From Metapseudomonas boanensis (lineage in GTDB: Bacteria > Pseudomonadota > Gammaproteobacteria > Pseudomonadales > Pseudomonadaceae), in contig NZ_JAGTIS010000009.1 in NCBI RefSeq assembly GCF_018704125.1, positions 124,001 to 188,000 of the forward strand: DNA of 64,000 nt, in the 5' to 3' direction. Below, in pieces: positions 7,415 to 15,541 of this stretch. A program made the translations under genes and the position numbers. Numbering within the stretch: the stretch's first letter is position 1; each line of letters starts with the position of its first letter. The notes under the pieces were generated by a model. That model was not told where the DNA came from and did no database searches. It saw nothing but the letters and a program-made list of their open reading frames with translations.

Positions 7415-8325
7415 GGGTGTCCTCCGGCGGTGGGCTGCTTGAAGCGCAGGTTGTACAGCAGCATTGCCAGCAGGACGAAACCGAGCAGGGCGAAGGACAG
7501 CGCTGCACCCAGCGGCCAGTTGTGCGAGGCACCGAACTGCAGCTGGATCAGGTTGCCGATCATCAACGACTTACCGCCCCCCAGCAGCTCCGGGATGATG
7601 TAGTTGCCCAGCGACGGGATGAACACCAGGATCGCGCCGGCGACGATGCCCGGCATGGCCAGCGGCACGATGACCCGTTTCAGCGCCTGGAAGCGGTTGG
7701 CGCCAAGGTCGAAGGCAGCTTCTACCAGGCGCCAGTCGAGCTTTTCCAGGCTGGTGTAGATCGGCAGTACCATGAACGGCAAGAAGGTGTAGAGCAGGCC
7801 GATGACTACGGCCACGTCGGTATAGAGCAGGCCCAGCGCGCCGTCGGATAGCCCGAATACGCCCAGGCCGCTGTCGATCAGGCCGCCGTTGCGCAACAGC
7901 AGGATCCAGGCATAGACGCGTACCAACAGGTTGGTCCAGAACGGCACCGTGACCAGGAACAGCAGCAGGTTGCGCCGGCGCTCGCTCTGCAATGCCAGGT
8001 AAAGGGCGGTGGGGAAGCCGATCAGCAGGCAGCCGACGGTGGTCAGCACCGAGAGCCAGAACGAGCGCTGGAAGATCTGCAGGTAGTCGGTGTTGAACAC
8101 CAGGCTGTCGTCCAGGTCCCGCTCGTAGAGGAAGTTGACGTAGGCCTCCAGGGAATACTGGTCCCACTTCACGCCGCCGTAGTCACCGGGGGCGAGCACC
8201 GAAACCAGGAACATGATGCCTAGCGGCACTACCAGGAAAACCAGCAAGGCCAGCATCGCCGGGCTGGTCAACAACAGGCGCCGGTGCAGCTGGCGGACTG
8301 CGGCCTGTTCGCGCAGCGTGCTCAT
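7411..8325 (-). CDS. Polyamine ABC transporter permease (PotB-like)
   Basis: A 304-residue inner-membrane permease. An N-terminal cytoplasmic stretch rich in Arg and Gln precedes the first helix at about residue 20; six helices follow, and the EAA loop reads [20 protein letters not shown] near residue 220. A large periplasmic loop after TM1 ([19 protein letters not shown]) is typical of PotB/PotH. It overlaps the ATPase gene upstream and the PotC-like gene downstream by 4 bp each (ATGA), so the operon is tightly coupled. Equivalent to PA0325. Confidence 0.9.
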   Translation of the reverse strand: MSTLREQAAVRQLHRRLLLTSPAMLALLVFLVVPLGIMFLVSVLAPGDYGGVKWDQYSLEAYVNFLYERDLDDSLVFNTDYLQIFQRSFWLSVLTTVGCLLIGFPTALYLALQSERRRNLLLFLVTVPFWTNLLVRVYAWILLLRNGGLIDSGLGVFGLSDGALGLLYTDVAVVIGLLYTFLPFMVLPIYTSLEKLDWRLVEAAFDLGANRFQALKRVIVPLAMPGIVAGAILVFIPSLGNYIIPELLGGGKSLMIGNLIQLQFGASHNWPLGAALSFALLGFVLLAMLLYNLRFKQPTAGGHP

Positions 8326-9371
8326 TCGGGCAATACCCGAATGGCTTCGCTGGGCACTCGCACCCGCACTTGTTCGCCAGCGGCATAAACGGTCAGTGCA
8401 CCGTTGCGGTTCTGGTGGCGCACGCGAAAGCCGCTCTGCCCGGCCACTTTGAGGTGATAGACCGTGTCGGTGCCAACGTAGACAACGTTCTCCACCTCGC
8501 CCTGCAGGTTGCCCTGCTCGTCGAGGCTGGTGCGTTCGGGACGGATGGCCAGGGTCACGGTGCCGCGCGTCGGGCTGAAGGCGCTGAGCAATTGCCCGTC
8601 AGCCAGCATCACGCCGCGCTCCAGGGCCTCACCTTCGAGAAAATTGGTCTCGCCGATGAAGTCGGCCACCGTTCGGTTGAGTGGCGCTTCGTAGATTTCC
8701 GTCGGGGTGCCCACCTGGAGAATGCGGCCTTTGCTCATGACTGCAATGCGGTCGGACATGGTCAGGGCTTCTTCCTGGTCGTGGGTGACGAATATGAAGG
8801 TGATGCCGGTCTCGTGCTGCAAGCGCTTGAGCTCGATCTGCATCTCCTTGCGCAGCTTCTGGTCCAGCGCCGAGAGGGACTCGTCGAGCAGCAGCACCTT
8901 GGGCTGGTTCGCCAGGGCACGGGCCAGGGCGATACGCTGCTGCTGGCCGCCGGAAAGCTGGTCGGCGCGGCGCCGGCCGACGTCCGGCAGCTTCACTAAG
9001 TCCAGCATGCGCTGCACGGTCTGGTCGATCTTGCTGCGCGAAAGGCCGCGCATCTCCAGGCCGAAGGCGATGTTCTGGGCCACGGTCATGTGCGGGAACA
9101 GCGCATAGCTCTGGAACACGGTGTTGACCGGTCGGCGGAAGGGCGGCAGGCCTTGCATGGGCTCGTCGTAGAGGCGGATTTCACCTGAGCTCGGTTGCTC
9201 GAAGCCGGCGATCAATCGCAGAAGGGTGGTCTTGCCGCAGCCGGAAGGGCCGAGGAGGGTGAAGAACTCGTTGGCGCGGATATCCAGAGAAACATCGTCG
9301 AGGGCGCGCACGCCCTGGCCAGGATCACCGAACTCCATGTATACACGGTCGATGCTGATCGCGCTGGTCAT
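8322..9371 (-). CDS. Polyamine ABC transporter ATPase (PotA-like)
   Basis: A cytoplasmic ABC ATPase of about 349 residues that powers polyamine import. Seen in order: Walker [14 protein letters not shown]-loop [12 protein letters not shown], signature [15 protein letters not shown], Walker [13 protein letters not shown] (Ser replacing the common Pro, frequent in this subfamily), switch histidine in [14 protein letters not shown], then a C-terminal TOBE-type domain from about residue 240 ([20 protein letters not shown]). Start: an ATG at 9371 is preferred; an in-frame GTG at 9380 is possible, and neither has a good ribosome site. First gene of the operon, 71 bp downstream of the shared promoter element. 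Equivalent to PA0326. Confidence 0.9.
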   Translation of the reverse strand: MTSAISIDRVYMEFGDPGQGVRALDDVSLDIRANEFFTLLGPSGCGKTTLLRLIAGFEQPSSGEIRLYDEPMQGLPPFRRPVNTVFQSYALFPHMTVAQNIAFGLEMRGLSRSKIDQTVQRMLDLVKLPDVGRRRADQLSGGQQQRIALARALANQPKVLLLDESLSALDQKLRKEMQIELKRLQHETGITFIFVTHDQEEALTMSDRIAVMSKGRILQVGTPTEIYEAPLNRTVADFIGETNFLEGEALERGVMLADGQLLSAFSPTRGTVTLAIRPERTSLDEQGNLQGEVENVVYVGTDTVYHLKVAGQSGFRVRHQNRNGALTVYAAGEQVRVRVPSEAIRVLPE

Positions 9372-9442
9372 GCTGATCACAAGCTCTGAGGTTTGTTCTT
9401 ATTGGGCTCTTTGAATGGTGATGAAGCGGCCCTTGTTTCGTC

Positions 9443-9509
9443 CGATTCTGTCAGCAGGTTAGATGGCAAAAAACGATAGTTCAGGTCAAAAGGGGATAAA
9501 TTCGGCCAA
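9443..9509 (-). promoter_or_regulatory. Upstream regulatory element of the polyamine ABC operon
   Basis: Second copy of the two-block element also found at 5363-5429. GCTGACAGAATCG (leftward) lies at 9455-9443, and the 26-bp block from TTGGCC to TTGACC at 9509-9484, with the same 41-bp offset as the other copy. TTGGCC and TTGACC form a direct repeat with a 20-bp period. A further CATCAA word lies upstream at both loci but at different distances. It probably contains the activator site and promoter of the operon; the cognate regulator is not known. Confidence 0.6.
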
Positions 9510-9565
9510 GTTGCGAACTTTGATGGCGGCGCAATAGAGGCCGTTCTCCGGGGCAGGTCCTGTAT

Positions 9566-9660
9566 TGTGGGGGGTGAACTCATTCGCTAAGGGCGAAGCC
9601 GCCGCTTGGGCTACCGCAGGCCAGACCTGTGGCCTGCAAAGCGATTGAAATCGCCCCACA
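9566..9660. repeat. Dispersed palindromic repeat, copy 1 (degenerate)
   Basis: The outer arms resemble those of the perfect element at 29662-29757 (left TGTGGGG..GAACTCATTCGCTA, right GCGATTGAAATCGCCCCACA). An inner perfect hairpin GCAGGCCA/TGGCCTGC lies at 9616-9637. It sits between the AraC-type regulator stop and the ABC operon promoter and could terminate the regulator transcript. Confidence 0.5.
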
Positions 9661-9691
9661 GTCTTGTCCCCTCCCTCAGAAGAGCGCTTGG

Positions 9692-10708
9692 CTACCGGCG
9701 ATAAAGACTTGGCGACTGGCCGCTCCAGCGCTGGAAGGCATGACGGAAGCTGGCCGTCTCGCTATAGCCGAGCTGCTCGGCAATCAGGTAGATCGGTAGG
9801 TCGGTCTGGATCAGCAGCTGGCGCGCCTTGTCATAGCGCACCTCATCCAGCAGGCGCTGGAAGCTGGTGTTCAGCCGCTGCAGGTGGCGTCGCAGGGTCC
9901 GCTCGGAGCGGTGCATCTGCCGCGCCACGCTATCCAGGTCGCAGGCGTCGCGGAGGTTGCCGGCCAGGTGTTGGCGAATCTGCTCAAGTACGTCATGCCG
10001 GCTGTTCAGCTGGGCGTCCAGTTTCAGGCATTGCTGCAGGCCGTAATGGCTGGTGACCGGGTCGGCAAGGGGCAACGGCTGCGCCAACAGGGCCGCATCG
10101 AAGCAGAGAGCGGTGTGCGAGGCGCAGAACTCGACCGGACAGCCAAGCTTCTCTGCATAGCTCGCGGCATGCAGTGGTGGGCGATACGACAGGCAAACCC
10201 GCCGTGGCTGGACCACCTTGCCGAGCAGGTCCTGCAGCACGGTGAGCAGCGAAGTCAGGCACAGTTCGCTGTTGAACACAGTCAGCTCTGGGGCGTAGCG
10301 GTACCCGCTGGCGACCAGGCGTGCTTCATCGCCTTCCGCTTCCAGGCTGAGCTTGAAATAGGTGCCGAGCAATGCGGAGTGGTCAAGTGCGAGGTTCAGG
10401 GCATCGCGCAGGGTGCGGCTGGCGAGCATGGTGTAGCCCAGCATGCCGTAAGCGGAAACATGCATGCGCAGACCCAGGAACAGACCGAGCGCCGGGTCGC
10501 GGGTGCAGGCCAGGGCATTGGCAAACACCCGCAGCTCCTGGGCGTGGCTAATCAGCTTGTCCGGGGTGTCGAGGTCGCAGCTTGCCACTCCGCTGCCTTC
10601 CAGGAGTCGCGGTGGAGAGATGCCACTATTGGCGAGGGTGTCGATTGCCAGTGCGATGGTGTGCAGGGTGGTCAGTGCCCGCTCTTCCGGTAGCAATGAA
10701 ACAACCAT
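9692..10708 (-). CDS. AraC-family transcriptional regulator (OruR-like architecture)
   Basis: A 338-residue regulator. The N-terminal two thirds is the arabinose-binding-like domain found in OruR/ArgR-type AraC proteins; the C-terminal 95 residues hold the paired helix-turn-helix (ARQMHRSERTLRRHLQRL and AEQLGYSETASFRHAFQRW). The ATG at 10708 is preferred because AGGGGA lies 7 bases upstream; an ATG at 10732 lacks such a site. It lies immediately upstream of, and co-directional with, the polyamine ABC operon and divergent from carP. I do not recall an AraC gene at this point in PAO1, so it may be lineage-specific. Control of the polyamine genes is an inference from position and from the 20-bp direct repeats in front of both transport units. 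Confidence 0.85.
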   Translation of the reverse strand: MVVSLLPEERALTTLHTIALAIDTLANSGISPPRLLEGSGVASCDLDTPDKLISHAQELRVFANALACTRDPALGLFLGLRMHVSAYGMLGYTMLASRTLRDALNLALDHSALLGTYFKLSLEAEGDEARLVASGYRYAPELTVFNSELCLTSLLTVLQDLLGKVVQPRRVCLSYRPPLHAASYAEKLGCPVEFCASHTALCFDAALLAQPLPLADPVTSHYGLQQCLKLDAQLNSRHDVLEQIRQHLAGNLRDACDLDSVARQMHRSERTLRRHLQRLNTSFQRLLDEVRYDKARQLLIQTDLPIYLIAEQLGYSETASFRHAFQRWSGQSPSLYRR

Positions 10709-10758
10709 CGATCGTCCCCTTTGATAACGCATTTCTCACGCTGTACTGATGCAGGGCG

Positions 10759-10774
10759 TTAAGCTTTGGTTCAG
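10759..10774 (+). promoter_or_regulatory. TTAAG-N6-TTCAG, CarR/BqsR-like site upstream of carP
   Basis: TTAAG at 10759-10763 is followed after 6 bp by TTCAG at 10770-10774, a one-mismatch version of the BqsR/CarR box. It lies 60-75 bp before the carP start. carP is a reported CarSR target in P. aeruginosa. Confidence 0.5.
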
Positions 10775-10833
10775 GTATAGCCGCAGCGCAGTCTGTATCC
10801 TCGTCGCGCTCTGAATAGCCGAGTCTCAAGCTG

Positions 10834-11751
10834 ATGCGCTCATTTCTGACCCCCAGGCAGCTGGCCGCTGCGTTCTCTCTTCTCATCCTCGGGCTGCTGG
10901 TCACCGCCGCCCAGCAGTTCCGCCTGTTCGAGCGAGGCTGGTTCGTGCTGCAAGAGTGGCGCCATGCTGCCGAGTGGCGGGACCGCTCGATCTGGCTGCC
11001 GGATTACCGCGTGGCAATCGAGGCGCGCCCGATCGAGGGACTCGACGACGTTTCCGCTCTAACCTACGATCCCGATCGCCACAGCCTGTTCACCGTGACC
11101 AACCAGCATTCTGAGCTCATCGAACTATCGCTCGATGGCCATATCATTCGCCGCATCACGCTGGTTGGCTTCGGCGATCCGGAGGCTATCGAATACATCA
11201 GCCCCGGCATGTACGTGATCACCGACGAGCGTCTGCAGCGCCTGATCAAGGTGAAGCTGGACGAGAACACCCGCTCCATCGATGCCAGCCAGGCGCAGCA
11301 GCTTTCCCTGGGGATTGGTCTTTCCGGCAACAAGGGCTTCGAGGGTCTGGCCTACGACACCGCCGGGCAGCGCCTGTTCGTGGCCAAGGAGCGCGATCCG
11401 ATGCGCATCTATGAGATTCACGGCTTCCCCCACACCAACCCGGAAAAGCCCATTGCCGTGCATGTGGTGGATGATCCCAAGCGCGATGCGCGGCTTTTCC
11501 TCCGCGACCTGTCCAGCCTGCAATATGACGATCGCAGTGGGCATTTGTTGGCGCTTTCTGACGAATCGCGGCTGGTGCTGGAGCTGAACGCTGAAGGCCG
11601 GCCGATCAGTAGCCTGTCGCTGTTGCGTGGCATGCAGGGCTTGCGCAAGTCCGTGCCGCAGGCGGAAGGGGTTGCCATGGACAACGACGGCAACCTCTAC
11701 CTGGTCAGCGAGCCGAACCTGTTCTACGTGTTCCGTAAACAGACAGACTAA
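10834..11751 (+). CDS. carP: CarP-like beta-propeller protein (SdiA-regulated domain)
   Basis: A 305-residue protein with an N-terminal membrane anchor or signal (about residues 8-25) and a YjiK/SdiA-regulated beta-propeller. Sequence blocks such as SGNKGFEGLAYD and EPNLFYVFRKQ are shared with the paralogue at 1123-2067. In P. aeruginosa CarP (PA0327) is a predicted five-bladed propeller induced by calcium through CarSR and needed for calcium tolerance. Choosing this copy as carP rests on its position between the polyamine ABC operon and yegP-rpiA. The ribosome site is weak. Its 3' end overlaps the convergent YegP gene by 4 bp, so aaaA, which lies between them in PAO1, is absent here. Confidence 0.78.
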   Translation: MRSFLTPRQLAAAFSLLILGLLVTAAQQFRLFERGWFVLQEWRHAAEWRDRSIWLPDYRVAIEARPIEGLDDVSALTYDPDRHSLFTVTNQHSELIELSLDGHIIRRITLVGFGDPEAIEYISPGMYVITDERLQRLIKVKLDENTRSIDASQAQQLSLGIGLSGNKGFEGLAYDTAGQRLFVAKERDPMRIYEIHGFPHTNPEKPIAVHVVDDPKRDARLFLRDLSSLQYDDRSGHLLALSDESRLVLELNAEGRPISSLSLLRGMQGLRKSVPQAEGVAMDNDGNLYLVSEPNLFYVFRKQTD

Positions 11752-12080
11752 CTTTCGTCGGTCAGAGTGGCGCCCGGCGCACTGCTGATCACCGATTGGA
11801 TGCCTTGGCTGGCACTGGCTTCGCTGGTGTACTGCTGACTCTGGCCGATCACCTGGCCGTTGGTGGCCTTGAGCACGAAGTAGTGTTTGCCATTGCTTGC
11901 TGCCTTGGTTTCGAAGGCGCCTTCGCGGAGTGCGTTCTTGCGCACCGACTCGATGCCGTTGAGGGCGGAGTCCTTGGCCTTGTACAGCTCGCTGGTGAGG
12001 ACGATTTCGCCGTTTCCGGCCCTCAGGTTGAAGTGAAACTGGCCATCGCTGGCTTTTTTCAGGTGGAATTTTCCGGCCAT
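11748..12080 (-). CDS. YegP family protein (two DUF1508 repeats)
   Basis: A 110-residue cytoplasmic protein made of two tandem DUF1508 units. The first (residues about 2-50) carries GKFHLKKASDGQFHFNLRAG; the second (about 55-100) carries ASNGKHYFVLKATNGQVI. Each unit has the family pattern of a strand pair followed by NGEI/NGQVI and a helix. GGAGGTG precedes the start at 12080 by 4 bases. Function is unknown in all species, although small DUF1508 proteins are widespread. Equivalent to PA0329. It ends inside the convergent carP stop region. Confidence 0.88.
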   Translation of the reverse strand: MAGKFHLKKASDGQFHFNLRAGNGEIVLTSELYKAKDSALNGIESVRKNALREGAFETKAASNGKHYFVLKATNGQVIGQSQQYTSEASASQGIQSVISSAPGATLTDES

Positions 12081-12109
12081 CGGGCACCTCCAGATTGTGT
12101 GGCAGGTAA

Positions 12110-12129
12110 ACGGCGCGAAGAGGCGCCGT
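12110..12129 (-). terminator. Hairpin after rpiA
   Basis: ACGGCGC at 12110-12116 pairs with GCGCCGT at 12123-12129 across a 6-base loop. Read leftward it is followed by TTTACC, a short T-run. It sits between the rpiA stop and the yegP start, so it probably terminates rpiA. Confidence 0.45.
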
Positions 12130-12165
12130 AGCCTGTAAATCTAGACGGTTTCCGGAAAGCCGGAA

Positions 12166-12837
12166 TCAGCGCGTGAGGGTCTTCACGCCGTCCTTGGTGC
12201 CGAGCAGCAGCAGGTCGGCCGAACGCACGGCGAACAGGCCGTTGGTGACCACGCCGACAATGTTGTTGATCTGCTCTTCCAGTTGGCTGGGGCTATCGAT
12301 GCGCAGGTTGTACACATCGAGGATGATGTTGCCGTTGTCGGTCAGCAGGCCTTCGCGGTAGACCGGGTCGCCGCCCAGCTTCACCAGTTGACGGGCCACA
12401 TGGCTGCGGGCCATCGGGATTACCTCGACAGGCAGCGGGAAGCTGCCGAGCAGCGGTACCAGCTTGCTCTCGTCGGCGATGCAGATGAAGGTCTTGGCCA
12501 CGGCCGCGACGATCTTCTCGCGGGTCAGCGCAGCGCCGCCGCCCTTGATCAGCTCCAGGCGCTCGTTGCTTTCGTCGGCGCCGTCCACGTAGAACTCCAG
12601 ATCGCTCACGCTGTTCAGGTCATACACCGGGATGCCGTGGCCTTTCAGGCGCTGGGCGGTCGCTTCGGAGCTGGCCACCGCGCCGTCGAATTCCATCTTG
12701 TGCTTGGCCAGCAGGTCGATGAAGAAGTTCGCGGTGGAGCCGGTGCCAACGCCGATGACGCTCTTCTCATCGAGCTTGGGGCGGATATGGTCGATGGCGG
12801 CCTGGGCAACGGCTTGCTTGAGCTGGTCCTGGGTCAT
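12166..12837 (-). CDS. rpiA: Ribose-5-phosphate isomerase A
   Basis: A 223-residue cytoplasmic enzyme of the non-oxidative pentose phosphate pathway interconverting ribose-5-phosphate and ribulose-5-phosphate. Seen: [13 protein letters not shown] (phosphate-binding loop), the catalytic region [20 protein letters not shown] with Asp and Lys, and [20 protein letters not shown]. The ATG at 12837 gives the normal family length and N-terminus ([14 protein letters not shown]); upstream in-frame codons to 12942 would add an unlikely extension. Divergent from ilvA with a 134-bp shared region, an arrangement conserved in Pseudomonas. Confidence 0.96.
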   Translation of the reverse strand: MTQDQLKQAVAQAAIDHIRPKLDEKSVIGVGTGSTANFFIDLLAKHKMEFDGAVASSEATAQRLKGHGIPVYDLNSVSDLEFYVDGADESNERLELIKGGGAALTREKIVAAVAKTFICIADESKLVPLLGSFPLPVEVIPMARSHVARQLVKLGGDPVYREGLLTDNGNIILDVYNLRIDSPSQLEEQINNIVGVVTNGLFAVRSADLLLLGTKDGVKTLTR

Positions 12838-12971
12838 TCTGGGGTCCAAGTGAAAAGGGGGGAATCGAGGGGGCGCATTATAGCTGCTAAACCCCGCATT
12901 CCATGTGGTCGGCCGACGAATCCCTGCGGTAGACTCGCCCATCCCCGTAGTGCCCGCCCAGTGAAGCCACG

Positions 12972-14486
12972 ATGCTTGAAGAATACGTCAAGAAGATCCT
13001 CACCTCGCGCGTCTACGACGTTGCGGTGGAAACCCCGTTGCAGACGGCCCGCCAGCTGACCGAGCGTCTGGGTAACCAGATCCTGCTCAAGCGGGAGGAC
13101 CTGCAGCCGGTCTATTCCTTCAAGATTCGCGGCGCCTACAACAAGCTCGCCCAGCTTTCCAAGGAAGAGCTGGCGCGCGGCGTGGTCACCGCTTCCGCCG
13201 GTAATCATGCCCAGGGCGTCGCCCTGGCGGCCAAGGAACTGGGCATCAAGGCGACTATCGTGATGCCGCGCACCACGCCGGAATTGAAAGTCCAGGGCGT
13301 GCGCGCCCGTGGCGGCAAGGTCGTGCTGCACGGCGACGCCTTCCCTGAGGCCCTGGCCTATTCCCTGAAACTGGTGGACGAGAAGGGTTACGTCTACATC
13401 CACCCGTACGATGATCCCGAAGTAATCGCCGGCCAGGGCACGGTCGCCATGGAAATCCTGCGCCAACACCCGGGGCGCCTGGACGCCATTTTCGTGCCGG
13501 TAGGCGGTGGCGGCCTGGTCGCCGGGATCGCCGCCTATGTGAAGTACCTGCGTCCGGAAACCAAGGTGATCGGCGTCGAGCCGGACGATTCCAACTGTCT
13601 GCAGGCCGCCATGGCCGCTGGCGAGCGCGTGGTACTTGGCCAGGTCGGTCTGTTCGCCGACGGCGTGGCGGTGGCGCAAATCGGTCAGCATACCTTCGAC
13701 GTCTGCAAGCAGCATGTCGATGAGGTGATCACCGTCAGTACCGACGAAATCTGCGCAGCCATCAAGGATATCTACGACGATACCCGCTCGATCACCGAAC
13801 CTGCCGGCGCTCTCGCCGTGGCGGGCATCAAGAAGTACGTCGAGCGCGACGGTGTGCGCGGCCAGACCCTGGTGGCCATCGACTCGGGCGCCAACATCAA
13901 TTTCGACCGCTTGCGCCACGTGGCCGAGCGCGCCGAGTTAGGCGAGAAACGCGAAGCCATCATCGCCGTCACCATTCCGGAGCGGCCGGGCAGCTTCAAG
14001 GCGTTCTGCGAGGCTATCGGCAAGCGCCAGATCACCGAATTCAATTATCGTTATCACACCGACAAAGAAGCGCATATCTTCGTCGGCGTGCAGACCCACC
14101 CGGAAAACGACCCGCGCGCAGCATTGGTAGAAAACCTGCGCGGCCAGGGCTTCCCGGTGCTGGACCTGACCGATAACGAACTGGCCAAGCTACACATCCG
14201 CCACATGGTCGGCGGCCACACCACGCGGATCAGTGACGAGTTGGTGTTCCGTTTCGAGTTCCCCGAGCGGCCCGGGGCGTTGTTCAACTTCCTCAACAAG
14301 CTCGGCGGGCGCTGGAACATCACCCTGTTCCACTACCGCAATCACGGAGCTGCCGACGGCCGTGTGGTGGCGGGCCTGCAAGTGCCAACGGAAGAGCGCC
14401 ATCTGGTGCATGCGGCGCTGGACGAGATCGGCTATCCCTATTGGGACGAAAGCGACAACCCGGCCTATAAGCTGTTCCTCGGCTGA
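12972..14486 (+). CDS. ilvA: Threonine ammonia-lyase, biosynthetic
   Basis: A 504-residue PLP enzyme converting threonine to 2-oxobutyrate and ammonia, the first step of isoleucine synthesis. The PLP lysine lies in SFKIRGAYN at residue 51; [16 protein letters not shown] and the PLP-phosphate loop [16 protein letters not shown] follow. The C-terminal third (about 325-500) has two ACT-like regulatory domains, marked by [16 protein letters not shown] and [16 protein letters not shown], which mediate isoleucine and valine control in this family. Length and two ACT-like units identify the biosynthetic rather than the catabolic enzyme. Equivalent to ilvA1, PA0331. Confidence 0.95.
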   Translation: MLEEYVKKILTSRVYDVAVETPLQTARQLTERLGNQILLKREDLQPVYSFKIRGAYNKLAQLSKEELARGVVTASAGNHAQGVALAAKELGIKATIVMPRTTPELKVQGVRARGGKVVLHGDAFPEALAYSLKLVDEKGYVYIHPYDDPEVIAGQGTVAMEILRQHPGRLDAIFVPVGGGGLVAGIAAYVKYLRPETKVIGVEPDDSNCLQAAMAAGERVVLGQVGLFADGVAVAQIGQHTFDVCKQHVDEVITVSTDEICAAIKDIYDDTRSITEPAGALAVAGIKKYVERDGVRGQTLVAIDSGANINFDRLRHVAERAELGEKREAIIAVTIPERPGSFKAFCEAIGKRQITEFNYRYHTDKEAHIFVGVQTHPENDPRAALVENLRGQGFPVLDLTDNELAKLHIRHMVGGHTTRISDELVFRFEFPERPGALFNFLNKLGGRWNITLFHYRNHGAADGRVVAGLQVPTEERHLVHAALDEIGYPYWDESDNPAYKLFLG

Positions 14487-14589
14487 AAGGCGGGTTCAGC
14501 AACCGCTCTCCAGGCTGCCGGTCAAACGGTTTGCCGCCAGGTGCTAGGCTTGCGGCATGCCGACAGCGGCGCATACAAGGATGCAATCG

Positions 14590-15048
14590 ATGGATAACTA
14601 CCTGCTGCTGAAGATCATCCACGGCGCTTCTACCCTGGCCTTTTTTACCGGTCTCGGAGGCTTTGCCTGGTATGGCTGGCGCGCCTGGCGTGGAGGAAGC
14701 GCCGAGCAGCTCGGCAGCAGCCTGCGGCGAATTCTGCTGCTGGGCGTACCCCTGCTGATTCTCAGCGCCGTGGCCCTGCCCGTGAGCGGTTGGTGGCTGG
14801 TCGACCTGGTCGGTTGGCCCCTGGGCCAGATGTGGTTGCTGGGTAGCGCCGTGCTTTACCTGTTCGGCTGCATTGCCTGGCTGTTGTTGTTCGGGCGCCT
14901 GTCGCGTCTGCGGGAGCAGGCGCTGGCCGAAGGTGGGCCGGCTTCTGCGCAGGCCCGGCGTAGCCTGAAGTTCAGTGCGGCCTATGCCACGGTGGGTCTC
15001 GTGCTGTTTGGCGCAGTGCTGGCGTTGATGATTGCCAAACCGCTATGA
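14590..15048 (+). CDS. DUF2269-type integral membrane protein, first of a pair
   Basis: A 152-residue protein with four predicted membrane helices (about 6-28, 47-70, 78-100, 128-150). The N-terminal LLKIIHGASTLAFFTGLGG resembles the DUF2269 family, whose conserved histidine in helix 1 has led to suggestions of heme or metal binding, unproven. The ATG at 14590 is preferred since AAGGATG lies upstream and MDNYLLLK matches the start of the paralogue; ATGs at 14557 and 14581 are alternatives. It is followed after 24 bp by a paralogue of the same topology, so they may form a heteromer. No functional partner is evident nearby. Confidence 0.7.
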   Translation: MDNYLLLKIIHGASTLAFFTGLGGFAWYGWRAWRGGSAEQLGSSLRRILLLGVPLLILSAVALPVSGWWLVDLVGWPLGQMWLLGSAVLYLFGCIAWLLLFGRLSRLREQALAEGGPASAQARRSLKFSAAYATVGLVLFGAVLALMIAKPL

Positions 15049-15072
15049 GGCGCCTGCTCCCACGCCAATGAA

Positions 15073-15540
15073 ATGACCCTTTATCTGCTCCTCAAGACCC
15101 TGCACACCCTGCTTGCCGCCGTACTCTTCGGCGCGGCTCTGGCTGGCGTCTGCCTCGCCTGGCGAGCATCGCATAGCCGTGAACCGCAGGTGGTCGAGGT
15201 GCTGTTCAGCAATCTGGTCCGTCTGGACGTGTGGTTGATCGCCCCGGCTGCCTTGCTGCTGCCGCTGGGCGGCCTGGTCTTGGCAAAGGTCGCCGGCTGG
15301 CCCCTGGACCAGCGCTGGCTGTTATGGAGTGTCGGCCTGTACGTGCTGGCTGGGCTGTGTTGGCTGCCCTTGCTTTGGCTGCAGGTGCGCATCCGCAACC
15401 AGGCACGCCGGGCCTTGCACGAAGGGGCACTGCTGGCGCCAGAGACCGTCGGTCAGCTGGCGCTGAGGCTGAAACTCTCGGGCCTGGCGCTGGTCATCCT
15501 GCTCGCCATCTTCGCCCTGATGGTGGTGAAACCGCTCTGA
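15073..15540 (+). CDS. DUF2269-type integral membrane protein, second of a pair
   Basis: A 155-residue four-helix membrane protein with the same plan as the preceding gene: [20 protein letters not shown] in helix 1, a [19 protein letters not shown] segment matching PVSGWWLVDLVGWPLGQMW of the first, and ALMVVKPL at the C-terminus matching ALMIAKPL. The repeat indicates tandem duplication followed by divergence. The ribosome site is poor, which suggests translational coupling to the first gene. It ends 1 bp from the convergent HAD phosphatase gene. Function unknown. Confidence 0.7.
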   Translation: MTLYLLLKTLHTLLAAVLFGAALAGVCLAWRASHSREPQVVEVLFSNLVRLDVWLIAPAALLLPLGGLVLAKVAGWPLDQRWLLWSVGLYVLAGLCWLPLLWLQVRIRNQARRALHEGALLAPETVGQLALRLKLSGLALVILLAIFALMVVKPL

Positions 15541-15541
15541 C

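Larger units (their letters stand above)
9372..9691. other. Intergenic region between AraC-type gene and polyamine ABC operon
   Basis: These 320 bases hold the ABC operon leader (9372-9442), the shared promoter element (9443-9509) and a dispersed palindromic repeat (9566-9660). No additional gene is seen. Confidence 0.6.
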
